Part shown: positions 54,746 through 64,000 of the stretch, piece by piece
Numbering within the stretch: position 1 is the stretch's first letter
How the letters are laid out: each line of letters starts with the position of its first letter
Source: DASPSM01 sp963800135
Lineage (GTDB): Bacteria; Planctomycetota; Planctomycetia; Planctomycetales; Planctomycetaceae
Direction of reading: 5' to 3'
DNA length: 64,000 nt
Assembly: GCA_963800135.1 (NCBI GenBank)
Contig: CAWCZR010000007.1
Coordinates: 434,001-498,000 of the forward strand
Position numbers and translations under genes: made by a program
The notes under the pieces: generated by a model
What the model saw: the letters and a program-made list of their open reading frames with translations, nothing else
The model's database searches: none
What the model was told of the DNA's origin: nothing

Positions 54746-54786
54746 TGACTCAACAACTTCTCTATTTCAACTCTTACTTTTCTTTA

Positions 54787-54824
54787 CTCACGTCACTATA
54801 CCACGCTTTTGGCATTTCTTTAGC
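54787..54824 (-). promoter_or_regulatory. Extended -10 promoter-like repeat, copy 1
   Basis: On the minus strand it reads GCTAAAGAAATGCCA, then TGGTATAGT, an extended -10 box (TATAGT at 54800-54795), then GTGAG. The same module occurs exactly 112 bases upstream (54899-54936). Confidence 0.45.
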
Positions 54825-54898
54825 CGTTTTCGACCCGCACAGACACTGGTGCGGTGGTCGGGGCTGCTTCGGGTCTGGCGTTCGAGGGCTACGCCTCT

Positions 54899-54936
54899 CT
54901 CACCTTACTATAACACCAAAATGGCATTTATTTAGC
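54899..54936 (-). promoter_or_regulatory. Extended -10 promoter-like repeat, copy 2
   Basis: Minus strand GCTAAATAAATGCCA, then TGTTATAGT (TATAGT at 54912-54907), then GTGAG. Same length and layout as copy 1, with most positions conserved, including the ATGCCA block. Confidence 0.45.
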
Positions 54937-54992
54937 GATCGCGACAGCGCCAGGGTTGGGATAGGTCTGCGGTGCTCAAATTCGCCGCCGGA

Positions 54993-55580
54993 TTAGCAGC
55001 ATCGCCCCTCGCACGCACTGACCGCGCAAACACCGAGGCAGCAACAGCCGCAAAACAGTTTGCCGCACTCGTCGGAGTCCACCGCGACCGCTCCGTCACC
55101 GCAGGGAAAACAGCAGGTGGCATTCAGAATGATGCTTTTTTGTGACTCGCCAGTTGCCGCGTGCGCCGAGATTCTGAAGGACGGCCGTCTGACTGCTTCG
55201 GGCTCTGATGCAATTGCTAATGCGCTTCAAAACGGTGGCGGACAAAGCCGTCGGTCCGAACGTCCTCATGCAGACGTGTCCCGCCTCGGCCAAGCGATCG
55301 AAGCAGCAATCGATCGTGCGCTGAGCCTGTGCAGGGTCGTGTACCACATTGAATTGGCCGTCGCGTTGGTCTCGTCTCCAGTCCCTCGCGCAATCGAACG
55401 CGAGAATCGCGTCCCAATGCTCGAACCCACTCGCTCCAGCAGAGGCTTCAAATCGCTGCCAGAAAGAATCTTGGCCATGAGACCAAACGTATACTCGAAT
55501 GCAGCCGCCGTTGGCCGGCAATACGTCGCCAATGAAGGCATGCTCGAGCTGTTCTCAAGGGCCAAATGCTCGGCGATCAA
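54993..55580 (-). pseudogene. Unknown protein with a Cys-rich tail, two compensating frameshifts
   Basis: Minus-strand pieces fit together: IAEHLALENSSSMPSLATYC and FGLMAKILSGSDLKPLLERV in one frame, then FEHWDAILAFDCARDWRRDQ and IDCCFDRLAEAGHVCMRTFG in a second. A return to the first gives KSIILNATCCFPCGDGA and a tail with DECGKLFCGCCCLGVC ending in RCC. The start is unclear. The protein is unrecognised; the tail may bind metal. Reading the opposite strand gives a 188-codon frame, but it lacks domain-like patterning. It lies just upstream of the cassette promoters. Confidence 0.35.
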
Positions 55581-56121
55581 CCCGTCGAATGTCGAGCAGA
55601 ATTTGGTGTCCAGATTGGAAAAGTAGGTCCTGTGGCTTGATGAAATCGCGACTGAAACAGTTGATCCCGGGTTTTTGCAACGAGGCTCGGTGCGTCTCGC
55701 AAAGCGTCTGTGCTCTTCGTTTCTGCCGCGAGCAAGCTGAACGAAGCGCAGAATCGCCCAACCTCACGATCCGGTGCAAAACTCGAGCCTCCGACCCGCC
55801 CTAAGGCGACAGCAGACTTGATTGGGCACCTTGGCGGTGTCTACCGCACCAGCATCGCCGGCAATCGCATAAAGAAACACCGACTCGAAGCTGTGAAAAA
55901 GCAGCGATGGGACGCCGTACTCAAGGTGCTGAAACTGGCAGCACCGTGAAGTAAAGGCTGCGGTACCTCAAGTCGGTGGTTCCCGGATTCAAGAGGTGGA
56001 GCATTCGACCTTCCTCACGACGGCTTGGGTCATTGCGGAGAATCGAAGGAACAGGAGATCGAGTTGCCTATGTGTCGTCTGTCAATTTGGGACAGGGAGC
56101 AGGACGAAGGGGCACATCGCA
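55581..56121. other. Interval without a supportable gene
   Basis: Short frames on both strands, none with a ribosome site plus protein-like composition. The plus-strand frame 55710-55949 ends in a basic helix-rich stretch (GNRIKKHRLEAVKKQRWDAV) and could be a remnant. Confidence 0.35.
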
Positions 56122-56139
56122 TGTAGACTATAGTCCACA
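56122..56139 (+). promoter_or_regulatory. 18-bp palindrome with embedded TATAGT, likely controller binding site
   Basis: TGT-A-GACTATAGTC-C-ACA: a perfect 10-bp core (56126-56135) with matching TGT/ACA flanks, 34 bases before the XRE regulator start. GACTATAGTC resembles the C-boxes of restriction-modification controller proteins, and it contains a TATAGT -10 box. Confidence 0.55.
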
Positions 56140-56172
56140 GACGGGCCGGACAAGTGCCAATACGCTCGCGGC

Positions 56173-56391
56173 ATGCTGGGGGGCATTCTCAGGGAGTCGC
56201 GCGAGAAGGCCGGCCTGTCGCAAGAGCAACTTGCGTTTCGGGCGGAAGTGGACCGCACCTATGTTTCACAGCTCGAGAACGACAAGAAGTCCCCGACGGT
56301 GAAAACGCTGTTTCGGCTCTGCGAAGCGATGAAGGCGTCGCCGGCGACCGTGATTGCTCGTTTGGAGCGACGTCTCAAGCGACGGTCCTAA
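56173..56391 (+). CDS. XRE-family regulator resembling R-M controller (C) proteins
   Basis: 72 residues, one helix-turn-helix domain: GILRESREKAGLSQEQLAFR then AEVDRTYVSQLENDKKSPTV and TLFRLCEAMKASPATVIARL. The sequence LSQEQLAFRAEVDRTYVSQL is close to the recognition region of C proteins that time expression of restriction enzymes. A near-perfect palindrome lies 34 bases before the ATG. It precedes the hsdR gene by about 340 bases on the same strand. C proteins are best known from type II systems, so the pairing with a type I locus is unusual. Confidence 0.8.
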   Translation: MLGGILRESREKAGLSQEQLAFRAEVDRTYVSQLENDKKSPTVKTLFRLCEAMKASPATVIARLERRLKRRS

Positions 56392-56734
56392 CGGTCGGGG
56401 TTCCGTCCGCTCTCAACAAAGCAACCCTGCCCTATCGTCTGTCGGCTCCCCTTGAGAGCTATTGTGTTCCCACTAAATTATTACACAAAAAGGCCGAATA
56501 TTTAGGGCCACTCGTGGCCAAGGCTCTCTCGGTCGGCCGCCAGGACCATCTGGGTCGCGACGGCAGCCCGCCACGACCGACTCGTGGCCAGACGTCGGTC
56601 GGCTCCGCCGTTCTTTCGTGCGAATTTAGGGCGTTGTTTGGCGCCCTGGCGACGGCTAGACTCGGATTGCCTCGCCGCGACAAGCGCCAGTCCGGTTGGC
56701 GTCCGCGATAGCCGACAGCCCCCCACGTTCGACA
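56392..56734. other. Interval between the regulator and hsdR
   Basis: No gene seen. AT-richer DNA near 56461-56505 may hold the hsd promoter. Confidence 0.35.
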
Positions 56735-59538
56735 ATGCCCAAGACGCCAGAAGCCGCGGCTCGCCAGGAGCATCGACCGTCAGCTTGAACAAGCTGGCTG
56801 GATCGTGCAGGACTACCGCCAGATGAACATCTCGGCGGGGCCGGGCGTTGCCGTCCGGGAGTTCCCGCTCACGACCGGCCATGCCGACTACATGCTCTAC
56901 GCCGACGCCAAGGCCATCGGCGTCGTCGAAGCCAAGCCCGAGGGCCACACGCTCACCGGCGTCGAAACGCAGTCGGGCAAGTACCTCGACGGGCTGCCGC
57001 CAGATCTGCCGCATTACCGCCTGCCGCTGCCCTTCGCCTACGAATCCACCGGCGAAGTCACGCATTTCACGAACACGCTGGAGCCCGACGCCCGCAGCCG
57101 GGAAGTCTTCACCTTCCACCGGCCCGAAGAACTGATTCGCCTCGCCAAGCTCGACAAGCAAGTGCGGACGCTCCTGCGGAAGATGCCGCCACTCGATACT
57201 CGGCATCTCTGGCGGGTGCAGATCGAGAGCATCCACAACCTCGAAACGTCGCTCGCCGCCAACCGTCCCCGTGCGCTGATCCAGATGGCGACCGGCAGCG
57301 GCAAGACCTTCACCGCCGTCAACTTCTGCTACCGGCTCATCAAGTTCGCCAAGGCCAAGCGGATTCTGTTCCTCGTGGACCGCAACAACCTGGGCAAGCA
57401 GACCCTCAACGAGTTCCAGCAGTTCGTCAGCCCGTACAACGGCTACAAGTTCACCGAGGAATACACCGTCCAGCACCTGAAGCAAGAACACGATCGACCC
57501 GGCCTCCAAGGTCTGCATCACCACGATCCAGCGGCTCTATTCGATGCTCAAAGGGCGAGGAGGAGTTCCTGGAAGAGAACGAGGAAGGCTCGCTGTTCGA
57601 GACGGAAACTTCGCTGATCAAGGAGCCGATGCCGGTCGTCTACAACCCGAAGATTCCCATCGAGACGTTCGACTTCATCGTCGTCGATGAGTGCCACCGC
57701 AGCGATCTACAACATCTGGCGGCAAGTGCTGGAATACTTCGATGCCTTCCTCATCGGCCTGACCGCCACGCCCACGACCGCAGACCATCGGCTTCTTCGG
57801 CGGCAATCTGGTCCAGGACTACACCCACGAGCAGGCCGTGGTCGATGGCGTCAACGTCGGCTACGACGTGTACCGCATCGAAACGAAGATCACCAAGGAT
57901 GGGGCCAGGCTGGTCAGAGAGCCGGGCGTTTTCGTGCCCCACCGCGACCGCCGCACCAAGCGGCAAGAAGTACAAGGAACTCGACGACGACCTGACCTAC
58001 ACGGCCAACTCAACTTGACCGGGACGTGGTGGCCGAGAATCAGATCCGGCTGGTGGTCCGCACCTTCAAGGAGAAGCTGCCGGAAATCTTCCCCGGCCGC
58101 ACCGAAGTTCCCAAAACGCTGGTCTTCGCCAAGACCGACCTGCACGCCGAGGACATCGTCCGAGATCATCCGGGAGGAGTTCGGCAAGGGCAACGACTTC
58201 TGCCAGAAGATCACGTCGAAAAGCACCGGCAAGAAGCCCGACGAACTGCTTGTCAGAGTTCCGCAACTGCGTACAATCCCCGCATCGCCGTCACCGTGGA
58301 CATGATCGCCACGGGCACCGACGTGAAGCCGCTCGAATGCCTGATCTTCATGCGGAACATCCGCTCGCTCTCGCTACTTCGAGCAGATGAAGGGCCGGGG
58401 CTGCCGGGTGGTCGATCCCGATGCACTGCAAAGCGTCACGCCCGACGCCAAGCACAAGACGCATTTCGTCATCGTCGATGCCGTGGGCGTCTGCGAGGAC
58501 GAGAAGACGGCCACCAAGCCGCTGGATCGCAAGCCGTCCGTGTCGCTGGACAAGATCCTCAACCTGGTCGCTGCCGGTGCGGCCGACGACGACTGGTGTC
58601 ACACGCTGGCTTCCCGCCTGTCCCGGCTCGATCAGGAAGTCGACCCGATCAGCAAGCCGCCATTGCCAAAGCGTCGGGCGGCAAGACCCTCGCCGAACTC
58701 GGCTGCCGAGCTGCTCGAAGAGCATCGACCCGATGAGGTGAACGAGTCAGTTGGCCGTCGAAAAGTTCAACGTGCCGGAAGGCCAGGAGCCGACCGAGGA
58801 ACAGGTCGAGCAGGTCGAACGGGAGCAGATGGCGACGGCCCTCAAGACCTTCCACAATCCCAAGCTGCGTGAGGCGATCCTGGCGGCGAAGCGGTCGCTG
58901 GAACAGGTCATCGACGAGCAGACGCCCGACCAACTGCTGCGGGCGGGCTTTGATGCGGCGGCGCTGGAAAAGGCCAGGTCGATGCTGACCAGCTTTCAGG
59001 CAGTTCATCGAAGACAACAAGGACGAGATCGAAGCCCTGCAGGTCTTGTACAGCCAGCCGTACCGGGCGGGCTGCGAGTACCGGCACGTCAAGGAACTGG
59101 CGGCAAAGGCGAATCCAGCCGCCGTTCTTCGTCGACCCGAATCGCCTCGAATCGCTGAGCCGGCTCTGGCAGGCATACGAAGTGGTCGAACCCGAAAAAG
59201 TGCGGGGCAAAGGCGGCAAGCAACTGGTGGACGTGATCGCCCTGGTGCGCCACGCCATCGATCCGAACACGCCGCTGGCTCCGGTCGGCATGACGGTCGA
59301 GGAGCGGTATCAGACAATGGATGGCCGACAAGCAGGCGGCGGCTGGTGACGCTTTACGCCGATCAGCGGGTGGCTCGACGCCATCAAGGACCACATCGCC
59401 AGCAGCCTCAACATCGAGCAGGACGATCTCGAAGAAGTGCCGTTCAACCCGATCGGCGGCCTGGGCCGGGCGTACGAACTCTTCGGTGACAGGCTGACCG
59501 CCATCCTTGATGAACTGAACGTGAGGTTGGCGGCATGA
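56735..59538 (+). pseudogene. hsdR: Type I restriction enzyme, HsdR subunit, with many single-base frameshifts
   Basis: The reconstructed protein starts at the ATG at 56735 and runs to the TGA at 59536-59538 (about 930 residues). Recognisable pieces in order: IDRQLEQAGWIVQDYRQMNI; endonuclease-like GHADYMLYADAKAIGVVEAK; Walker A ALIQMATGSGKTFTAVNF; FIVVDECHRS, the DEAD box; LIGLTATPT; the helicase C-half AVTVDMIATGTDVKPLECLI; and FNPIGGLGRAYELFGDRLTA. At least fifteen single-base indels break it, mostly insertions (for example near 56769, 57554, 57704, 57778, 57964, 58010, 58161 and 58374). Residues between them are well conserved. Either this is consensus error or the gene is dead. Confidence 0.82.
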
Positions 59539-61199
59539 GCGAACAAAATGGACACCACGGTGAACCGGTGATCGAAGAAATTCGGTCCTTGCGATTCCGC
59601 AAGGATGGAAGGCCAGCGTAGGAGAAGTGGGGGACGTGCGGCTTGGGAGGCAGCGTTCTCCGAAGAACCGTTCCGCAGACCTTCCGACAAAATATATTCG
59701 TGCGGCAAACATCACTTGGACTGGATTGGACCTTAGCGATGTTCTCGACATGGATTTCCGACCAGCGAACTGCCAACTTATCGCCTCCAGCCTGGTGACG
59801 TACTTCTGTCCGAAGCGTCAGGCAGTGCAGGCGAGGTGGTAAATCGGCGATCTGGAACGACGAACTCGAAAATTGCTGTTTTCAGAAACGGTGATTCGAT
59901 TTCGCCCAAAGGCGGTCAGTTCCAAGTTCGCCCTGGTAGCGTTTCTACATTTTGCGAGGAACGCGTCTTTGCACGGGTCTCGAAGGGTGTCGGAATTCAC
60001 CATCTAGCGCTGACCGCTTTGCATCGATGCCTTCTTGCTCCCTCCCATAAAGAACAAAATCGGATCGTCGCCAAGGTCGAGGAACTGTTCTCCGACCTCG
60101 ATGCCGGAGTTGCGGCCCTGGAGCGGGCGAAGGCAAATCTGAAGCGATACCGTGCCGCCGTCCTCAAAGCCGCCGTCGAAGGCAAGCTGACGGCCGAATG
60201 GCGGGAGAAACACCCCAACATTGAACCAGCATCAAAGCTCCTCGAACGCATCCTCACTGAACGCCGCCAGAACTGGGAAGCCGAACAACTCGGCAAGTTG
60301 CTCGCCGCAGGAAAACACCCCCGACCAAGTTGGCGGTAGAAGTACGTCGAGCCCACCCGCCGAAACGAGCAATTGCGGCAATTGCCGGATCGTTGGTGTT
60401 GGGTGACGATGGAGACTTTGGCCCTCAAATAAGCCCAATTCAAAATCGGAGCAGGTCCGTTCGGCACTATTTCTCAAAGAGCCCATGACTTTCGGTGCAC
60501 GGAAGGAGTCCCGATTAATTTTCCTACGCGCATGGGTTCAACCGGGGGAATTTTTATCTCACCCGTAAGCCAGGGTTCATAGGGGTCGCGCAACAGTGAA
60601 GGAGACTCTATTCAAAAGAAGAGTATTCCGTTTTTGGGGGTGAATTGCTTTGGTTACAAAACTCGGTGAACCAAACCTGGCACCGCTGCAATCTATCCTA
60701 GAGACATAGGACCAGCAATGGTGACCCCTGATGTCATAAAAATGTGCGTTCGTCCTGATATAGCACAAACAGATGGTATCTGATGCATTATAACTGAATT
60801 CGATGGTTGCTCAGTCGTTCACCTCGGGGGAGTTGCGCAATTTGGGACCACCCGTTTTGCGGCTTACCCTGACCGTTATTCAAAGAATTGCCAGTTCCAC
60901 TACCTCCAGGTCCGAAGGAGCGAGATAAGAAATTGTTCGAGCAGATCGCCCGAGAACGAGTTTTTTCGCAAATCGAGGCGGCAGAAACCGCCATTTGAAC
61001 ACGACTTGCTTCGGGCGTCTCGGCTTCGCCAGAGAGTATCCTGAAACGGGCGTTCGAGGGCAGGCTCGTTCACCCAAGACCCGAAAGACGAACCGGGCCA
61101 GTGCCTTGCTGAAGCGAATCAAGGCCCAACGTCAGCCAGTTGGCGGAAACGGGGTGATGTCCACCAAAGGCTGGCGAGCCAAGAAAGACTTTCCAATGA
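59535..61199 (+). pseudogene. hsdS: Type I specificity subunit HsdS, frameshifted
   Basis: The ATG at 59535 overlaps the hsdR stop (ATGA). First target-recognition domain: VRLGRQRSPKNRSADLPTKY, IRAANITWTGLDLSDVLDMD, then QPGDVLLSEASGSAGEV in a shifted frame. Central spacer helix: EQNRIVAKVEELFSDLDAGV and ALERAKANLKRYRAAVLKAA. The second domain, about 60350-60900, is fragmented and visibly more AT-rich than its surroundings. The C-terminal helix region ends with NRASALLKRIKAQRQPVGGN. HsdS determines which bipartite site is methylated or cut. Several indels prevent a single frame. Confidence 0.75.
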
Positions 61200-62683
61200 G
61201 TGAACGACTCCCAACAGATCGTCACCAAAGCCTGGAACTTCGCCCACGTTCTGCGGGACGACGGCCTTTCGTACATGGCCTACACGGAGCAGATCACCTT
61301 TCTGCTCTTTCTCAAGATGGCCGACGAGCTGACCAAGCCGCCATACAACCGAGCGGCCATCGTGCCGGCCAAGTTCGGCTGGCAAAGCCTGCTGAGATAC
61401 GAGGGCGACGAACTCGAAGCCCACTACCGGCACATCCTCGAAGAACTCGGCAAGCAGCCGGGGATGCTCGGCGAAATCTTCAAGAAGGCCCGACCCGAAA
61501 TCCAGAACCCGGCCACGCTTCGACGGCTGATCGTGGACCTGATCGAGCCGGAAAAATGGTCGTCGATGGAGGCCGACGTGAAGGGCGACATCTACGAAGG
61601 ACTGCTCGCCAAGAGTGCCGCCGAATCGCCAAAGGGGCGGGCCAATATTTCACGCCCCGTGAACTCATCAAGGCCATCGTCGATTGCGTGCAGCCCGCCG
61701 CCCGACGACACCGTTTGCGACCCGGCCTGCGGCACGGGCGGCTTTCTCTGGGCGCCTACGATTACGTCTGCCAGCACCACGGCAAGGCGCTCGACAAGGA
61801 CCAGAAGAAGCACCTGCGGACGAAGTTCGTGAAGGGCTGGGACATCGTGCCCAACACGGCCCGGCTCTGCATCATGAACCTCTACCTGCACGGCATCGAC
61901 GCCGATCCCTGCCCGATCAAGTCCGGCGTGGACAGCCTGGCCAGCGATCCCGGCGAGCGGTTCAGCGTCGTGCTGACCAATCCGCCTTTCGGCAAGAAGA
62001 GCAGCATCGCCATCGTCAACGAGGCGGGCGATCTGGAGAAGGAGGACAACGCCTACGAGCGGCAGGACTTCTGGACCACGACGAAGAACAAGCAACTCAA
62101 CTTCGTCCAGCACGTCAAAACGCTGCTCAAGATCAACGGACGCTGTGCCATCGTCGTGCCGGACAACGTGCTGTTCGAGGGCGGGGCCGGGGAAACGGTT
62201 CGCCGCAATCTGCTGAAGCAGTGCGACGTGCATACGCTGCTGCGGCTGCCGACCGGCATCTTCTACGCCCAGGGCGTGAAGGCCAACGTGCTGTTCTTCG
62301 ACGCCAAGCCCGCCCAGGAAAAGCCGTGGACGAAGAAGCTGTGGGTCTACGACCTGCGGACGAACATGCACTTCACCCAGAAGACGAACCCGCTCAAGCG
62401 TGCCGACCTGGACGAGTTCGTGGAGTGCTACCGCCCCGGCAAGCGACACCTGCGCAAGCCGACCTGGGAGCCGACCAGACCGGAAGGCCGATGGCGGTCG
62501 TTCGACTACGAAGAACTGATGAAGCGGGACAAGGTGAATCTCGACATCTTCTGGCTCAAGGACAAGAGCCTGGAGGACTCCGACGACCTGCCCGCCCCGG
62601 ACGTGCTGGCCCAGGAGATCGCCGACGACCTGCAAACGGCCTTGGAGCAGTTCCCGGCGATTGCCGAGAAGGTGAAGGCATAA
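61196..62683 (+). pseudogene. hsdM: Type I DNA methyltransferase HsdM, frameshifted in its first third
   Basis: The start is probably the ATG at 61196, again overlapping the preceding stop (ATGA), or the GTG at 61200. N-terminal domain: QQIVTKAWNFAHVLRDDGLS, LRRLIVDLIEPEKWSSMEAD. At about 61640 the frame shifts to GQYFTPRELIKAIVDC, near 61690 to DDTVCDPACGTGGFLW (SAM-binding motif I), and near 61755 to AYDYVCQHHGKALDK. It stays open to 62683 with the catalytic motif IV in VVLTNPPFGKKSS. N6-adenine methylation of the site set by HsdS is the expected activity. Gene order R-S-M is less common than R-M-S. Confidence 0.8.
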
Positions 62684-62687
62684 GTGC

Positions 62688-63026
62688 ATGCATGCACCGG
62701 CTGCCCTCATCCTCATTGTCAGCCTGTTTGCCCAGCAGGCACCTACCTTTAAGGGGCACACGGAAACTGTAAGCCGCGTGGCGTTCAGCAAAGATGGCAA
62801 GCGGATTGTGAGCGGCAGCTTGGACCGGACTGCCAAAGTTTGGGACGCGACGAGTGGCCAGGAGATCGTCACCTTCAAAGGGCATTCAAATGCCGTGACT
62901 GATGTCGCGTTCAGTCCCAACGGCAATCGTCCCCCGTATTCCGCTTCAAGCCGGCTGCCAAAACTCCGAACACCCGTGGCGATCTGTCGATTACCAAGGA
63001 CCTACAAGCGGGATTTACTTGCCTAA
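62688..63026 (+). pseudogene. Truncated WD40-repeat protein
   Basis: A signal-like start (PAALILIVSLFAQQAP) is followed by one and a half WD40 repeats: FKGHTETVSRVAFSKDGKRI, VSGSLDRTAKVWDATSGQEI, FKGHSNAVTDVAFSPNG. It then becomes unrelated sequence and stops. WD40 propellers need about seven repeats, so this is a fragment. It begins 4 bases after hsdM, perhaps a recombination scar. Confidence 0.55.
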
Positions 63027-63834
63027 CAAGGTACCGACGACCTAAAGGCAGGCCCGGGCGATTTCAGGTGATCGCCGACAAGCTGAAGGCCTAAGAGTGT
63101 CGCCTTCTTCGGCGCTTTGGGCATCGACCCCCGAGTGCCAGAAACGGCCATCGTTCTAACCTAAAGCAGCGAAGCAGGTTCCAAGTTTGACCAAACGCGT
63201 GGAATTGGAGTTGGTCCAGGTCAGGAGCAAGGTCATTTCCACGACTTTGGTGAAGCTCTTGTTGGCGGCCGGACATTGTGTTCGAGGCGTCCGACCGAAC
63301 CAGAATGCCGCGCCGAACAAGATCAGATGTCCGATTTAATCGGTCGCTTTCGTCGATCGCAATCGCGACTTCGTGATGGGTTCCATGAGGCCGCAACCGT
63401 TTGGGCGTCACCCTGAACACGGTCGTTGCCCGATCTTCAAACTCAGTGGCTTTGTCCCCCGTCTCGCGTGGAACGGATGGAGACGAACGGTTGGGCCTCT
63501 GCACCTCCAAACCCGAAAACCTCCTTCCCGACGAGATTCCCGGAATTTGATTTCCTACATGAGAATCCCCGGAATGCGATGCTCTGGAATTCCGGGATTG
63601 TGTTCGGGGGTCGCGGGAAACCGGAAAAGGAACCTTTTTCGGGCTTCGTCCTTAGCTACCCGGGGGACGATGTCTGCACCGTTGATTGGGTGCACAGCAG
63701 TTTCCAGTTCCCCAGGGCCGCCTGGAATCGCGGTCGGCGACAGAAATTCGTTGCCTCACCGAGCCGACTGGCGTAGTCTCGGCATCGATGGCGTTGACGA
63801 GCGGCGTCCAAATACGGGATGAGGGAGACTCAGC
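63027..63834. other. Non-coding or degraded interval
   Basis: No supportable gene in about 800 bases. An imperfect inverted repeat of GATTCCCGGAATT / AATTCCGGGATTG occurs near 63535-63600. Confidence 0.4.
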
Positions 63835-64000
63835 ATGTCAACCACCCAACCACCGACGACAACGTCTGTGTATCCGGATCGAAGTCCAAGGCTGATGCTC
63901 CTCGGCACCTTTCAGATCTTACTCGGTTGCCCTGGCACTGATAGCGGTAGTAATGGTCGCCCTCAACTGGATGGGGCCGGTGGCTAGGACGCCGGGGTAG
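63835..64000 (+). CDS. Start of a small membrane protein, cut by the window edge
   Basis: GAGGGAG lies 8 bases before the ATG at 63835. The N-terminus is polar (MSTTQPPTTTSVYPDRSPR) and a helix begins (LMLLGTFQILLG). In the given frame a stop occurs at 63985. A one-base shift near 63935 instead reads ALALIAVVMVALNWMGPVAR, a continuing membrane segment, so the stop may be an artefact. Family unknown. Confidence 0.4.

Noticed and set aside
55060..55626. 188-codon plus-strand open frame
   Set aside because: The minus strand gives a more protein-like composite that ends in a coherent Cys-rich tail; the plus-strand peptide shows no domain pattern. Not fully settled.
63091..63510. 139-codon minus-strand frame near the right end
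   Set aside because: Arg/Pro-rich, no ribosome site, no recognisable domain, and competing plus-strand frames of equal quality.

Overview
The window looks like chromosomal DNA of a high-GC planctomycete, most likely from the Pirellulales. The pointers are a BBP7-type outer-membrane barrel protein, an M56 peptidase fused to leucine-rich repeats, a large lectin-like/phosphodiesterase lipoprotein, several secreted proteins without recognisable families, and sparse operons with GTG/TTG starts. The assignment rests on gene content only; no rRNA or tRNA gene was seen.

Region 1 (about 1-46.4 kb) is mostly ordinary core genome. It holds a partial ammonium transporter, a prepilin-peptidase-like enzyme, M56-LRR, an overlapping flgM-fur pair, threonine aldolase, hisD, an alpha/beta hydrolase, a kinase/enolase/membrane-protein operon with 4-bp overlaps, secreted proteins, BBP7, an M28-PDZ peptidase with an MDR dehydrogenase, a GH5-like hydrolase, a CelD-like acetyltransferase, a CzcBA-type metal efflux pair with a His-rich partner, an ATP-grasp protein, mutY, an archaeal-type phosphoglycerate mutase, hemW, a TIR-transmembrane protein, wecB, a polysaccharide deacetylase, an LRR protein and surE.

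Region 2 (about 46.4-63 kb) is accessory. A gene-free stretch with three copies of a ~26-bp repeat, bracketed by two terminator hairpins, leads into a tyrosine recombinase and an excisionase-like gene. Upstream of these, on the same strand, lies a compact cassette that resembles a bacterial ubiquitin-like conjugation pathway. In transcription order it has a small membrane peptide, a coiled-coil lipoprotein, a zinc-ribbon protein, a beta-grasp ubiquitin-like protein, an E2-like protein with a ten-fold CxxC tail, a JAMM isopeptidase and an E1/ThiF enzyme, then two unknown proteins. A duplicated extended -10 promoter and a terminator-like hairpin precede it. Next comes a controller-like XRE regulator with a palindrome in its promoter, and a type I restriction locus in the order hsdR-hsdS-hsdM. 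The layout suggests an integrated defence island, with the TIR protein as a possible separate defence gene.

A strong caveat applies. Many otherwise well-conserved genes are broken by single-base indels, often in short homopolymers. They are sparse before 48 kb and dense from 48 to 62 kb. Most look like consensus errors rather than true decay, because the protein sequence is well conserved on both sides of each break. Coordinates of the affected genes are given as the span of the reconstructed gene, or as separate parts.
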